DNA of 32,863 nucleotides from Arenimonas sp. GDDSR-1 (GCF_025980345.1 NZ_JAPDUI010000012.1:1-32863); one strand, 5' to 3'; positions 16,893 through 25,342 are shown, counted from the first letter of the stretch. Notes: generated from the letters alone by a model not told the origin. Made by a program: numbers and translations.

Positions 16893-17878
16893 CAATCCTT
16901 GAAAATCGCCACGCCACGGCTACCGTCCGGCTTGATCCAGCCGCGGTACATGCCTTCGGTATTGAACGGCAGCGCGATGTTGCCGTCCCGATCAAGCGCG
17001 ATGGCGCCGCCGTCGCCGCCCATTTCCGGCACGACCTTCAGCAGCACCTCTTCCGCGGCCTGGGTCAGGGAATCGCCGCGGTATTTCATGCGCGCGCAGA
17101 TGTCGTGCGCTACCGCGGCACGGATGAAGAACTCGCCCCAGCCGGTCCCGGAGACGCCGCATTGATCATTGGCATAGGTGCCGGCACCGATGATCGGCGA
17201 ATCGCCGATGCGGCTCCAGCGTTTGTTGGTCATGCCGCCGGTGGAGGTCGCGGCGGCGATGTGGCCGTTGCGGTCGAGCGCCACCGCGCCGACCGTGCCG
17301 AAGTATTTGCCTTTCAGGTCATTCGAAGCGGTCTGTTTTTCTTCGGCCTGGGCTTTCAGCAGCTGCTTGTAGCGGTGCTCGGTGTCGAAGTACTCCGGCG
17401 GCACGCGTTCGATCTCTTTACGGGTGTCGGCGAAATGCTCGGCGCCCTCGCCCGCCAGCAGCACGTGCGGCGAATGCTGCATGACCGCCTCGGCGAGCAG
17501 AATGGGATTTTTGATGGTGCGTACGCCGGCCACGGCCCCGGCCTTGCCGGTATGGCCTTCCATGAGCGAAGCGTCCAGTTCGTGGCCGCCTTCGGCGTTA
17601 TAGACCGCACCCTTGCCGGCATTGAACAGCGGCGAGTCCTCCAGCACGGTGACGCTGGCGATGACCGCCTCGCGGGCGCTGCCGCCGCGTTGAAGCACGG
17701 CATTGCCGGCATCCAGCGCCGCATTCAGGGCTTTTTCATAACCGGCCTGGTCTTCGGCCGACAGTTGCGCCCGGGTGATGACCCCGGCGCCGCCATGGAT
17801 GACAAGGGCGGTTTTCGGCGGTGCGGCGGCGGCGATGGACGACATGAGCAGGATTCCGGCAAATACGGTGGACTTCAT
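16892..17878 (-). CDS. Isoaspartyl peptidase / type 2 L-asparaginase, periplasmic
   Basis: 328 aa. A cleavable signal peptide (about 1-19, ending IAAAAP) implies a periplasmic location. This Ntn-hydrolase matures by self-cleavage before a threonine: GTVGAVALD carries the likely nucleophile at about Thr195, and the following TSTGGMTNKRWSRIGDSPIIGAG is the family signature. An N-terminal ALVIHGGAG and LFNAGKGAV also match. It would remove isoaspartyl residues from peptides and may hydrolyse asparagine; sequence alone does not separate the two. It lies 49 bp after the efflux permease on the same strand, so co-transcription is possible. GGGGT precedes the start. Confidence 0.94.
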   Translation of the reverse strand: MKSTVFAGILLMSSIAAAAPPKTALVIHGGAGVITRAQLSAEDQAGYEKALNAALDAGNAVLQRGGSAREAVIASVTVLEDSPLFNAGKGAVYNAEGGHELDASLMEGHTGKAGAVAGVRTIKNPILLAEAVMQHSPHVLLAGEGAEHFADTRKEIERVPPEYFDTEHRYKQLLKAQAEEKQTASNDLKGKYFGTVGAVALDRNGHIAAATSTGGMTNKRWSRIGDSPIIGAGTYANDQCGVSGTGWGEFFIRAAVAHDICARMKYRGDSLTQAAEEVLLKVVPEMGGDGGAIALDRDGNIALPFNTEGMYRGWIKPDGSRGVAIFKD

Positions 17879-17927
17879 GGATTTTACCCCGACTGGCAGG
17901 CTTCCATCATACCCAATCCGGCCGGAA

Positions 17928-19157
17928 TCAGCCCTGATGCCTGAGCGCTTCGATCGGATCGAGCTGGGACGCCTTGCGGGCGGGGTAAATGCCGAAAAAC
18001 AGCCCGGTCGCCATCGAGCAGACCGCCGCCAGCGAAATCACCTTCCAGTTCAGCGCGACCGGCAGGGCCCCCATCTTCTCGACCAGCAACGAGAACCCGA
18101 CCCCGATGAAGATGCCGATCAAGCCGCCGCCGACCGAAATCAGCATGGCCTCGGTCAGGAACTGGCGTTGGATCTCCCTCGGTCCGGCGCCGACCGCCAT
18201 GCGCAGGCCGATTTCGCGGATGCGTTCGGTGACCGAGACCAGCATGATGTTCATGATGCCGATGCCGCCGACAATCAGCGAGATGCTGGCCACCGCGCCG
18301 AGCAGGAGTGACATGATGCGCGTGGTCTCGGTGCGGGTAGCGATGATTTCCGCGATGTTGCGCACCGTAAAGTCGTCTTCGGCACCCGGTTGGATCTTGT
18401 GCAGCTGGCGCATCAGCACTTCCACCTGCTCCTGCACGTAAGGAAGGTCTTCCGCACGCGCCACGCCCAGGGTAATCTGCTGCACGCCGCCGGGAAGCGT
18501 GTTGTTGCTGGCCAGACGCCGGCGCGCGGTTTCCAGCGGCACCAGCAACACGTCGTCCTGATCCTGGCCGAAACCGCCCTGGCCCTTGGATTCGAGCACA
18601 CCGACCACCTGGAACGGCGTTTTCCCGATGCGGATGCTCTCGCCGATGGCTTCGGATTCGCCGAACAGCTCACGGCGGATGGTCTCGCCGATGAGCACGA
18701 CCTTGCTCCCGGACTTGTAATCGGAATCCTGCAGCGGGCTGCCGCTGGCGATCTGCCACTCGTTGATGGCGAAATAATCCGGCTCGATGCCCTGCCAGCT
18801 GGTCGACCAGTTGTTCTCGGCATACACCACCTGAGTGCCGCCACGCAGGCTGGAGGTCACGTAAGCCACTTCCGGAATCTGCTGGCGGATGGCCTCGGCA
18901 TCGGATTGGGTCAACGTCATTCGCGAACCCGAACCGAACCGGACGCCCCCGGAACGGGAAGAGCCGGAGTTGATGTCCAGCCGGTTGGCGCCCAGACCGG
19001 ACACCATTTTCTCGATTTCATTCTGGGTGCCCTGCCCGACCGACACCATCACGATCACGGCGGCGATCCCGATGATGACGCCGAGCGAAGTCAGCGCACT
19101 GCGCAGCCAGTTGCCGCGCAGGGAAGACACGGCGGTGCGGAAGGTATCAAGCCACAT
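17928..19157 (-). CDS. MacB-type ABC transporter permease
   Basis: 409 aa. An N-terminal membrane helix (about 20-42: LTSLGVIIGIAAVIVMVSVGQG) leads into a MacB-type periplasmic core (about 45-255), followed by three helices of the FtsX-like domain (about 283-310, 335-362, 370-390). The VSVTERIREIGLRMAVGA loop and the final GIYPARKASQLDPIEALRHQ are hallmarks of the family. These permeases act as mechanotransmitters that drive export through an adaptor and an outer-membrane channel rather than moving substrate through themselves. Here the ATPase is a separate gene overlapping by 11 bases. No TolC-like channel gene is in view. Confidence 0.95.
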   Translation of the reverse strand: MWLDTFRTAVSSLRGNWLRSALTSLGVIIGIAAVIVMVSVGQGTQNEIEKMVSGLGANRLDINSGSSRSGGVRFGSGSRMTLTQSDAEAIRQQIPEVAYVTSSLRGGTQVVYAENNWSTSWQGIEPDYFAINEWQIASGSPLQDSDYKSGSKVVLIGETIRRELFGESEAIGESIRIGKTPFQVVGVLESKGQGGFGQDQDDVLLVPLETARRRLASNNTLPGGVQQITLGVARAEDLPYVQEQVEVLMRQLHKIQPGAEDDFTVRNIAEIIATRTETTRIMSLLLGAVASISLIVGGIGIMNIMLVSVTERIREIGLRMAVGAGPREIQRQFLTEAMLISVGGGLIGIFIGVGFSLLVEKMGALPVALNWKVISLAAVCSMATGLFFGIYPARKASQLDPIEALRHQG

Positions 19158-19842
19158 CGGCGATCTCCTCGCTCAACACGCCGTCGAGCATGTGGCAGAT
19201 GCGGTCGGCATGCGCGGCGACATGCTCGTCGTGGGTAATCAGGATGATGGTGTGGCCCTGCTGTTTGAGCGACTCGAACAGCGCCAGGATTTCAGCGCCG
19301 GTTTTCGAATCGAGCGCACCGGTGGGTTCGTCGGCGAGAATCATCGGCGGGCGGTTGACCAATGCCCGCGCGATGGCGATGCGTTGCTGCTGGCCGCCGG
19401 AAAGCTCGCCGGGCCTGTGATGCATGCGGCCGCCCAGACCCACGGCCTGCAGCGCGGTTTCGGCCATCGGCCGGCGCTCGGCCAGGGTGATGCCGGCGTA
19501 AGACAGCGGCATCATCACGTTATGCAGGGCATCCATGCGGCTGAGCAGGTTGAAGCTCTGGAACACGAATCCGATTTTCCCCAGCCGCAGTTTGGCCAAG
19601 GCCTCCTTGTCGAGACTGCGCACATCGATGCCATCGCAGTGGTAGCTGCCGGTGTAATCGGCATCCAGACAGCCCAGAACATTCATCAATGTGGACTTTC
19701 CGGAACCGGAAGCGCCCATGATGGCCACGAACTCGCCCGGCATGATCCGGAGACTGACCTGCTTGAGCGCGTCGACCTGCGCTTCGGTGCCCTGCGCATA
19801 GACCTTGCTCAGACCGCGGATGTCGATGACCGGCGTGTTCAT
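19147..19842 (-). CDS. MacB-type ABC transporter ATP-binding protein
   Basis: 231 aa. It is a complete nucleotide-binding domain: Walker A GASGSGKSTLMN near 40-51, Q-loop in VFQSFNLLSRM, signature LSGGQQQR, Walker B MILADEPTGALD and the switch histidine in LITHDEHVA. It belongs to the LolD/MacB group and should power the adjacent permease. The start overlaps the adaptor stop (ATGA), and its end overlaps the permease start by 11 bases. Substrate is unknown; lipids, peptides or drugs are all possible for this group. Confidence 0.96.
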   Translation of the reverse strand: MNTPVIDIRGLSKVYAQGTEAQVDALKQVSLRIMPGEFVAIMGASGSGKSTLMNVLGCLDADYTGSYHCDGIDVRSLDKEALAKLRLGKIGFVFQSFNLLSRMDALHNVMMPLSYAGITLAERRPMAETALQAVGLGGRMHHRPGELSGGQQQRIAIARALVNRPPMILADEPTGALDSKTGAEILALFESLKQQGHTIILITHDEHVAAHADRICHMLDGVLSEEIADVA

Positions 19843-21368
19843 GGCGTGCTGCGCGCGCTTCCGACGATGACCTGCTGCCCGTTCTTCAGGCCGCCGATGA
19901 CTTCACTGCGGCTGCCATCCGAAACGCCGAGCCGGATTTCAACCGCTACCGGCTCGCCTTTTTCGAGCACATACACGGTAGCGCGCTTGGCATTGAACAA
20001 GGCCTGGATCTGCTGGTCCCACAGGCGTTGCTTTTCGGGATCCAGCTGTGCACGCACGCCTTCGAAGGCCTTGGCGAAGCGATCGGCGAACCGGCGCGCG
20101 CCATTGCCGCCACCGCTCATGCCTTGCGGTGCCGAACCGGCGGATTGTCCGGCTCCGGCCCCGGCATTGGCACCTTGGGCAAAACGCTGCATCATGCGGG
20201 CGGCCTGCTGCTTGTAGGCCTCGGCCGATGCATCGAAATTCGAGAGCACTGCGGGGTCGGCCTTGCTCTGGACCAGGAATTGGCGCATCGCATCCAGCTG
20301 CGCCTGCATGCGCTTACTGCGCTCTTCCATGGATGGCGCCGTGGCCTGCGTCGGCGCGCCGAACGAGGGACCGGCATTGGCCGCTGCGGCACTGGCCGGA
20401 CGGAAGCGCAACGCCGCGTTCGGCACGGTCAGCACCTGGTTCTTTCGGCTGGTGATGATCTGTGCGGTGGCGGTCAGGCCGGGCAGCAGCACCTGCTCGG
20501 CGTTGTTGACTTCGATGACGACCGGAAAGGTGACGACATTGGAGACATTATTGGCTGCCAGGCGGATCTGCTTGACCTTGCCGCGGAAATTGCGGTCCGG
20601 GAAGGCATCCACGGTGAACGTGGCCTCCTGTCCGACCTGCAGCTGGCCGATGTCGGCTTCGTCGATGGCGAGGACAATTTCCATTTCGCTCAGATCGCCG
20701 GCGATCTTGAACAGCACCGGGGTCTGCAGGCTGGCGGCAACGGTTTGCCCGGGCTCGACATTGCGGGCCAGAACCGTGCCTTTCACCGGCGACCGGATGA
20801 TGGTTTTTGCCAGATCCAGCTGGGCGCTGTTGAGATTGGCCTGCTGCTGGCTGACTTGGGCCTGGGCCGACTGAACCCGCGCCTGCGCCTGCGCATTCTG
20901 GGCCTGGGCAATGTCGCGGTCGGTTTTCGAAATCAGCTGCTTGGCCGCCAGCTGGGATTTGCGCTCGAAATCGCGCGAGGCGTTGATGGCGGCGGCGCGG
21001 GCCTCGGCCAATCCGGCCTGGGCGCTGGCCAGCGCGGCACTGGCCTGCGCAACGCGGGCCTGGAAGGTGGACGGATCGATGCGGGCGATGATCTGGCCGG
21101 GCTCGACCTGATCGTTGAAATCGACATCGACCGACTGCAGGGTTCCGGAAACCTGGGTACCGACCTCGACCGTGGCGGTGGCGCCAAGGGTGCCGGTTGC
21201 GGAAATGCTCGAGGACAGATCGCCGACCTGTGCCGCTTCGGTGCGGTACTGGCTTTCGGCGTCATCGCTTCCGCCGGAAAGGCTGCGGTAACCGAACCAA
21301 ACCGCCAGGACGGCAACGGCAGCGAGGGCGATTTTGCCGAGGGGAAGTCCGGAGGATTTTAAGTTCAT
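19839..21368 (-). CDS. MacA-like periplasmic adaptor subunit with a large C-terminal-half insertion
   Basis: 509 aa, against about 370 for E. coli MacA. An N-terminal membrane anchor (about 10-27) is followed by a first lipoyl half (VGTQVSGTLQSVDVDFNDQV), an Ala/Gln-rich alpha-hairpin (about 100-190), the second lipoyl half (IIRSPVKGTVLARNVEPGQTV) and a beta-barrel (about 225-305). After VPNAALRFRP (about 315-324) the membrane-proximal domain is interrupted by about 140 residues rich in Ala, Gln, Met and Gly, resuming at ATVYVLEKGEPVAVEIRLG. The adaptor should link the inner-membrane permease to an outer-membrane TolC-like channel. It starts 16 bp after the histidine kinase gene. Confidence 0.93.
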   Translation of the reverse strand: MNLKSSGLPLGKIALAAVAVLAVWFGYRSLSGGSDDAESQYRTEAAQVGDLSSSISATGTLGATATVEVGTQVSGTLQSVDVDFNDQVEPGQIIARIDPSTFQARVAQASAALASAQAGLAEARAAAINASRDFERKSQLAAKQLISKTDRDIAQAQNAQAQARVQSAQAQVSQQQANLNSAQLDLAKTIIRSPVKGTVLARNVEPGQTVAASLQTPVLFKIAGDLSEMEIVLAIDEADIGQLQVGQEATFTVDAFPDRNFRGKVKQIRLAANNVSNVVTFPVVIEVNNAEQVLLPGLTATAQIITSRKNQVLTVPNAALRFRPASAAAANAGPSFGAPTQATAPSMEERSKRMQAQLDAMRQFLVQSKADPAVLSNFDASAEAYKQQAARMMQRFAQGANAGAGAGQSAGSAPQGMSGGGNGARRFADRFAKAFEGVRAQLDPEKQRLWDQQIQALFNAKRATVYVLEKGEPVAVEIRLGVSDGSRSEVIGGLKNGQQVIVGSARSTP

Positions 21369-21384
21369 GGGATTACGGCCTGTT

Positions 21385-22689
21385 TCATGTCAATTCGGAA
21401 TAGGATGCTTCGGGAATCAAAAGCGTCGCAAGGGTTCCCTGGCCGGGTGCGCTGACCAGCTCGATGCGCCAGCCGAAACGGTCGCAGAAGCGCTTGACCA
21501 ACGACATGCCGATGCCCTTGCCGCCGGCATTGGTGGTTTCACCGCGGTAGAACAAATCGAAAACGCGTTCCAGCTGCTGCGCACTCATGCCGACTCCCGT
21601 ATCGCGGACTTCCAGTTTTCCGCTGCTGACGCGGATATCGATATGGCCGCGATCGGTGTAATGGCAGGCATTGCGTACCAGATTGCCGATGACCGTCGAC
21701 ACCACGTAGTACGGCACGTCGATGCGGAAATCGGCGGCGATCTCGAGCACCAGTTCGACCGGCTTGCCATTGATCAGCAACTTCGCTTTCTCGACCTCTT
21801 CGGCGGCGGCTTCTGAAATCCAATACGGCTGCTCGCTGTGCCCGTAATCATCTTCGCGCGCGAGCAGCAGGAAGCCTTCGATCAGGGATTCCATTTCCTG
21901 GCTGGCTTTCTGGATGCGGGTGATGGAACGCTGCGCCATCGGCGACAGACAGGTTTCACCGGCGACCATGTCACTGGCGACACGGATGACCGTGAGCGGC
22001 GTGCGCAGTTCGTGCGAGGCGTTGGCGGTGAAATTCTGCTCGCGCTCGACGAACTGGCCGATGCGTTGGCCGAAATCATGCAGCGCTTCGGCCAGCACCT
22101 TGGCCTCGTTGTCCATGTCGCCGGGCAGCTTCTCGGCAGCCAGCACCGAGACATCCGGTTTTTTCGGATCCCAGCCACGGACCTGGTTCGACAGCCAGAT
22201 GACCGGCGATACCAGCTTTTTCGAGGTCCGGTAACTGAAAAAAACCATGGCATAGACCACCACCAGCAGCAGCGCCAAAGGCACCACGCCGAACCAGAAC
22301 GCCAGGGCATCGACCTGCTCCTGCTTGAAAATCAGGAACAGGCGCCGGTTCTCGCGCGTTTCCACCCAGATCAGTTCGCCGCCACGGTCTTTGTCGAGGC
22401 TGTGATACCCGTTGCCGAGCGCACGGTAGGTGGCCGGCATGGCATCGACCTGCGCCAAGGGCAGCAGGAAGCCCTTCATGTTGAAGGTGTCGGGGACCTG
22501 CACGTTCGGATTGTTCTGGTAAAGGCTCCAGAAGTGCCTCGCCTCATCCTGCAGCGCCTGCTTGATCAGGATGTCCTTGATGACCACCGATGCTCCGTAA
22601 ACGCCGATCACCGCCGCGAAACAGATGGCGGCGGTCTGCAGGACGAATGCGGTCCAGAATTTCTTCCGGAGGCCGTGCCGGTCGCTCAT
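21385..22689 (-). CDS. Sensor histidine kinase of the efflux operon
   Basis: 434 aa. Two membrane helices (about 12-36 and 131-152) flank a periplasmic domain of about 95 residues that I do not recognise. HAMP-like linker (about 153-205), then the dimerisation domain with the phospho-accepting His226 in NASHELRTPL, the N box NLVRNACHY (about 336-344), G1 DTGVGM, F box VFDLFYRG and G2 GKGIGMSL. The start overlaps the response-regulator stop (ATGA), so they are a cognate pair. The export genes follow directly, so the sensor probably detects the exported compound or envelope damage; that is inference. Confidence 0.95.
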   Translation of the reverse strand: MSDRHGLRKKFWTAFVLQTAAICFAAVIGVYGASVVIKDILIKQALQDEARHFWSLYQNNPNVQVPDTFNMKGFLLPLAQVDAMPATYRALGNGYHSLDKDRGGELIWVETRENRRLFLIFKQEQVDALAFWFGVVPLALLLVVVYAMVFFSYRTSKKLVSPVIWLSNQVRGWDPKKPDVSVLAAEKLPGDMDNEAKVLAEALHDFGQRIGQFVEREQNFTANASHELRTPLTVIRVASDMVAGETCLSPMAQRSITRIQKASQEMESLIEGFLLLAREDDYGHSEQPYWISEAAAEEVEKAKLLINGKPVELVLEIAADFRIDVPYYVVSTVIGNLVRNACHYTDRGHIDIRVSSGKLEVRDTGVGMSAQQLERVFDLFYRGETTNAGGKGIGMSLVKRFCDRFGWRIELVSAPGQGTLATLLIPEASYSELT

Positions 22690-23399
22690 GCCTTGGGCTG
22701 TTCGTCGAGATCGACGATGCGGTAACCGGCGGTCTGCACGGTGTGCAGCAGCTGTTTCTCGAAGCCGCGATCGACCGCCTTGCGCAGGTTGTACAGGTGG
22801 CTGCGCAGGGTATCGGATTCGGGCAGTTCATCACCCCAGATTTCACGCTCGATGTCGCGCCGGGTCACCACGCGGGGCGACTCCCGCATCAGGATGCCGA
22901 GCAGGCGCAGTGCGATCGGCGACAGGGTCAGATCACGGCCGCCCCGCGTCGCACGCAGGCTGCCGGTATCCAGCACCAGATCGGCGACTTTGTAGACTTC
23001 GGTGCTGACTTGACGGCGTTCACGGCGGATCAAGGCGCGGATACGCGCCTCCAATTCCTGGATGGCGAAAGGTTTGATCAGATAGTCATCGGCACCGGCT
23101 TCGAGCCCAAGCACCTTGTCGGACACGGCATCACGTGCGGTCAGCATCAGCACCGGCGTGGCGATCTTGCCTTCCTCGCGCAGTTTGCGGCAGACCTGCA
23201 GGCCGTCCATGCGCGGCAGATTGAGGTCAAGCACGATCACGTCGTAACTGTTCTTGGTGGCCAGACGATAGCCATCGACCCCGTCTCCGGCATAATCCAC
23301 GCCGAAGCCTTTGCTCTCAAAATATTCGCCGACCACCTCGGACAGGCTGCGGTTGTCTTCAACCAGCAGGATCAAACCGGCTTGGGTATCTCGTTTCAT
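22686..23399 (-). CDS. OmpR/PhoB-family response regulator
   Basis: 237 aa. The receiver domain (about 8-125) has the acidic pair Glu14-Asp15, the phospho-acceptor Asp58 (VIVLDLNLPRMDG), Thr87 and Lys109 (LIKPF). The C-terminal winged helix (about 138-232) shows LTLSPIALRLLGILMRESPRVVTRRDIEREIWG and SHLYNLRKAVDRG, the DNA-recognition region of the OmpR class. It is the first gene of the five-gene regulator-kinase-adaptor-ATPase-permease operon and has the strong ribosome site AAAGGAG. Autoregulation through the upstream region at 23400-23470 is likely but unproven. Confidence 0.96.
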   Translation of the reverse strand: MKRDTQAGLILLVEDNRSLSEVVGEYFESKGFGVDYAGDGVDGYRLATKNSYDVIVLDLNLPRMDGLQVCRKLREEGKIATPVLMLTARDAVSDKVLGLEAGADDYLIKPFAIQELEARIRALIRRERRQVSTEVYKVADLVLDTGSLRATRGGRDLTLSPIALRLLGILMRESPRVVTRRDIEREIWGDELPESDTLRSHLYNLRKAVDRGFEKQLLHTVQTAGYRIVDLDEQPKA

Positions 23400-23470
23400 G
23401 GGCTTCTCCTTTCAGGGCTTCAGCTTTGTGAAGAATGCCCCCTACGGGGTGATTGCCGTGTGAACCGGCC
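23400..23470 (-). promoter_or_regulatory. Upstream region of the response regulator operon, with inverted repeat
   Basis: This 71-bp gap separates the DUF962 stop from the regulator start on the same strand. It contains the perfect inverted repeat CTTCA-N6-TGAAG at 23418-23433, directly upstream of the AAAGGAG ribosome site. That is a candidate operator, possibly for the regulator itself, though it sits close to the start codon. No clear -10/-35 pair is recognised. Confidence 0.35.
23439..23449 (-). terminator. Weak hairpin after the DUF962 gene
   Basis: CCCC-N3-GGGG can fold into a short GC-only stem 22 bases after the DUF962 stop. On the minus strand it is followed by GCATTCTTC, which is only partly T-rich. 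It could weakly end the nudE operon transcript, or be part of the regulator's leader. Confidence 0.22.
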
Positions 23471-23773
23471 TTAGAACGGGATTTTTCCGGTCAGGATGTC
23501 CCGGTACATCAGCCAATCCGAGACGAACGAATACAGCGGATGGCGGAAGGTGGCCGGCTTGTTCTTCTCGAAGGCGAAATGCCCGACCCAGGCGAACCCG
23601 TAGCCGCAGAAAAAGGCGGCCGGCAGCCAGTACCACTGGCCGGTCAGCACCAAGGCCGCGATGCAGCCGAGGACCAGCGAGCTGCCGACGAAATGCAGGC
23701 GCCGGCAGGTCAGATTTTGGTGTTCCCCCAGATAATAGGGGTAGAACTCGGCAAGGGAATTAAATCGGGTCAT
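23471..23773 (-). CDS. DUF962 (Mpo1-like) membrane protein
   Basis: 100 aa. Matches the DUF962/YGL010w family by RRLHFVGSSLVLGCIAALVL and the pattern GYGFAWVGHFAFEKNKPATFRHPLYSF. It has about two to three membrane segments and conserved histidines (HFVG, GHFAFE, RHP) suited to metal binding. Yeast Mpo1 is an Fe(II) dioxygenase for 2-hydroxy fatty acids; the bacterial short forms are uncharacterised, so that activity is only a suggestion. The ATG at 23773 overlaps the mazG stop by 14 bases. It is the last gene of the nudE-cysQ-mazG group. Confidence 0.9.
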   Translation of the reverse strand: MTRFNSLAEFYPYYLGEHQNLTCRRLHFVGSSLVLGCIAALVLTGQWYWLPAAFFCGYGFAWVGHFAFEKNKPATFRHPLYSFVSDWLMYRDILTGKIPF

Positions 23774-24566
23774 TGGCGGCCTCCTGGGTTTTTGCCTGTT
23801 GCCATAGGGTTTCCTGCGCGGTCAGATCCAGATCGGACAGTCTGCGGCCGGATTGCAGTGCCAAGGACTCGATGGCCCGGAACCGGCGTTCAAATTTCGC
23901 ATTGGCACGACGCAGGGCGGCGCCGAAATCGACCCCGGCATGGCGAGCCAGATTCACGCACACGAACAGGATATCGCCGATTTCATCTTCCAGCGCCTCA
24001 TGACCGCGCCCTTTGGCCAATTCGGCCTGCGCTTCGGCCATTTCTTCGGTCAGCTTGTCGAACACCAAAGAGACATCGGGCCAGTCGAAACCGACTGTTG
24101 CCGCCCGATTCTGCAGTTTGAGGGCACGCTGCCACTCCGGTAATCCGGCGGCTATTCCGGCCAGGGCACTGTCGTCCGAGCCGTTGCGTGCACGGCGCTC
24201 TTCCTGCTTCATGCGTTCCCAGGCCTCGGTCTGGGCGGCGGCATCGGCCACACTGGCGTCGCCGAACACATGCGGATGCCGATCGGTCATCTTCCGGTTG
24301 ATGGCCGCAACCACATCATTGAAGGTAAACAGGCCCTGCTCCTGAGCCAATTGGGCATGGAACACCACCTGAAACAGCAGGTCGCCGAGTTCATCCCGGA
24401 GATCTTCAGGTCCGCCGCGCTCTATGGCATCCGCGACCTCGTAAGCTTCTTCAATGGCATACGGCGCCAGGGATTTGAAGTCCTGCTGCAGATCCCAGGG
24501 GCATCCGTTTTCGGGATGGCGCAGTGCGCGCATGATGGACAGCAGCTGCTCGATCGGTGTGCTCAC
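23760..24566 (-). CDS. mazG: Nucleoside triphosphate pyrophosphohydrolase MazG
   Basis: 268 aa from GTG at 24566, overlapping the cysQ stop (GTGA). The frame is open further upstream, but those residues are a shadow of cysQ. The start gives VSTPIEQLLSIMRALRHPENGCPWD, the standard MazG N-terminus, and a length near the 263 aa of E. coli. Two MazG domains are visible: the first with EEAYEVADAIE and ELGDLLFQVVFHA, the second with EEMAEAQAEL and EDEIGDILFVCVNLA, each carrying the ExxE...ExxD metal-binding pattern. It hydrolyses NTPs to NMPs and pyrophosphate, clearing aberrant nucleotides. Confidence 0.96.
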   Translation of the reverse strand: MSTPIEQLLSIMRALRHPENGCPWDLQQDFKSLAPYAIEEAYEVADAIERGGPEDLRDELGDLLFQVVFHAQLAQEQGLFTFNDVVAAINRKMTDRHPHVFGDASVADAAAQTEAWERMKQEERRARNGSDDSALAGIAAGLPEWQRALKLQNRAATVGFDWPDVSLVFDKLTEEMAEAQAELAKGRGHEALEDEIGDILFVCVNLARHAGVDFGAALRRANAKFERRFRAIESLALQSGRRLSDLDLTAQETLWQQAKTQEAANDPI

Positions 24567-25342
24567 AGCCAGTCCTGCCAGCCAATGGACAGATCGCCGA
24601 CCGCAATGAAATGGGGATTGAGCAGGGACTCTTTGCTGTTGTAGCGCAAGGGTGCGCCATCGAGCGTGAATACGCCGCCGCCGGCGGCTTCCAGCACCGC
24701 CTGCGCCGCCGCCGTATCCCACTCCGAAGTCGGTCCGAACCGGGGATACAAATCGACGTCACCGGTGGCGATTTTGCAGAATTTCAGGGAAGAACCGAGA
24801 CCGACGGTGTCCACTGAACCGATCCGGTCCAGATAGGCCTGGGTGATGTCATCGCGATGCGAACGGCTGGCGGCAACCCGCAACGGATTCGGCGCACCGG
24901 CGACACGGGCGATGCCTGTTTGCGTACCCTGCTGCCAACGGGTGCCCAGCCCCTGGCCGCCGACCAGCAACCAATCCATGGCCGGCGCATAGACCGCACC
25001 CAGCACCGGAACACCGTTGTCGATCAAGGCGATATTAACGGTGAACTCGCCGTTCTTTTTGATGAACTCGCGGGTACCGTCGAGCGGGTCGACCAACCAG
25101 TAACGCGACCAAGCCCGGCGCGCCGGCCAATCGATGTGAGCCGACTCTTCGGAAAGAATCGGCAGGCCGCCATCAAGCTCCGGCAGCAGCGAAACGATGC
25201 AGCGGTGTGCCGCCAGATCGGCCTGCGTCAGCGGCGAAGCATCGGCTTTTTCGGTGACCGCGAAATCCTGGGCATACACGGCCATGATTTCATCGCCGGC
25301 CCGGCGGGCAATATCCGCAATTCGGTCAGCCCAGAGCCTCAT
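24563..25342 (-). CDS. cysQ: 3'(2'),5'-bisphosphate nucleotidase CysQ
   Basis: 259 aa. It converts 3'-phosphoadenosine 5'-phosphate, the by-product of sulfate assimilation, to AMP and so relieves its toxicity. It belongs to the inositol monophosphatase-like, lithium-sensitive superfamily: metal ligands in ILSEES, the core WLVDPLDGTREFIKKNGEFTVNIAL, and the C-terminal SEWDTAAAQAVLEAAGG. The start overlaps the nudE stop by four bases (ATGA) and the end overlaps mazG (GTGA). Confidence 0.96.
   Translation of the reverse strand: MRLWADRIADIARRAGDEIMAVYAQDFAVTEKADASPLTQADLAAHRCIVSLLPELDGGLPILSEESAHIDWPARRAWSRYWLVDPLDGTREFIKKNGEFTVNIALIDNGVPVLGAVYAPAMDWLLVGGQGLGTRWQQGTQTGIARVAGAPNPLRVAASRSHRDDITQAYLDRIGSVDTVGLGSSLKFCKIATGDVDLYPRFGPTSEWDTAAAQAVLEAAGGGVFTLDGAPLRYNSKESLLNPHFIAVGDLSIGWQDWL

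Noticed and set aside
18889-20217. 442-codon plus-strand open frame opposite the ABC permease and ATPase genes
   Set aside because: Covers two well-supported genes on the minus strand and shows no family motif.
20028-21362. 444-codon plus-strand open frame opposite the adaptor gene
   Set aside because: Mirror of the Ala/Gln-rich coding region; Gly/Leu/Arg-biased translation without recognisable motifs, no ribosome site.
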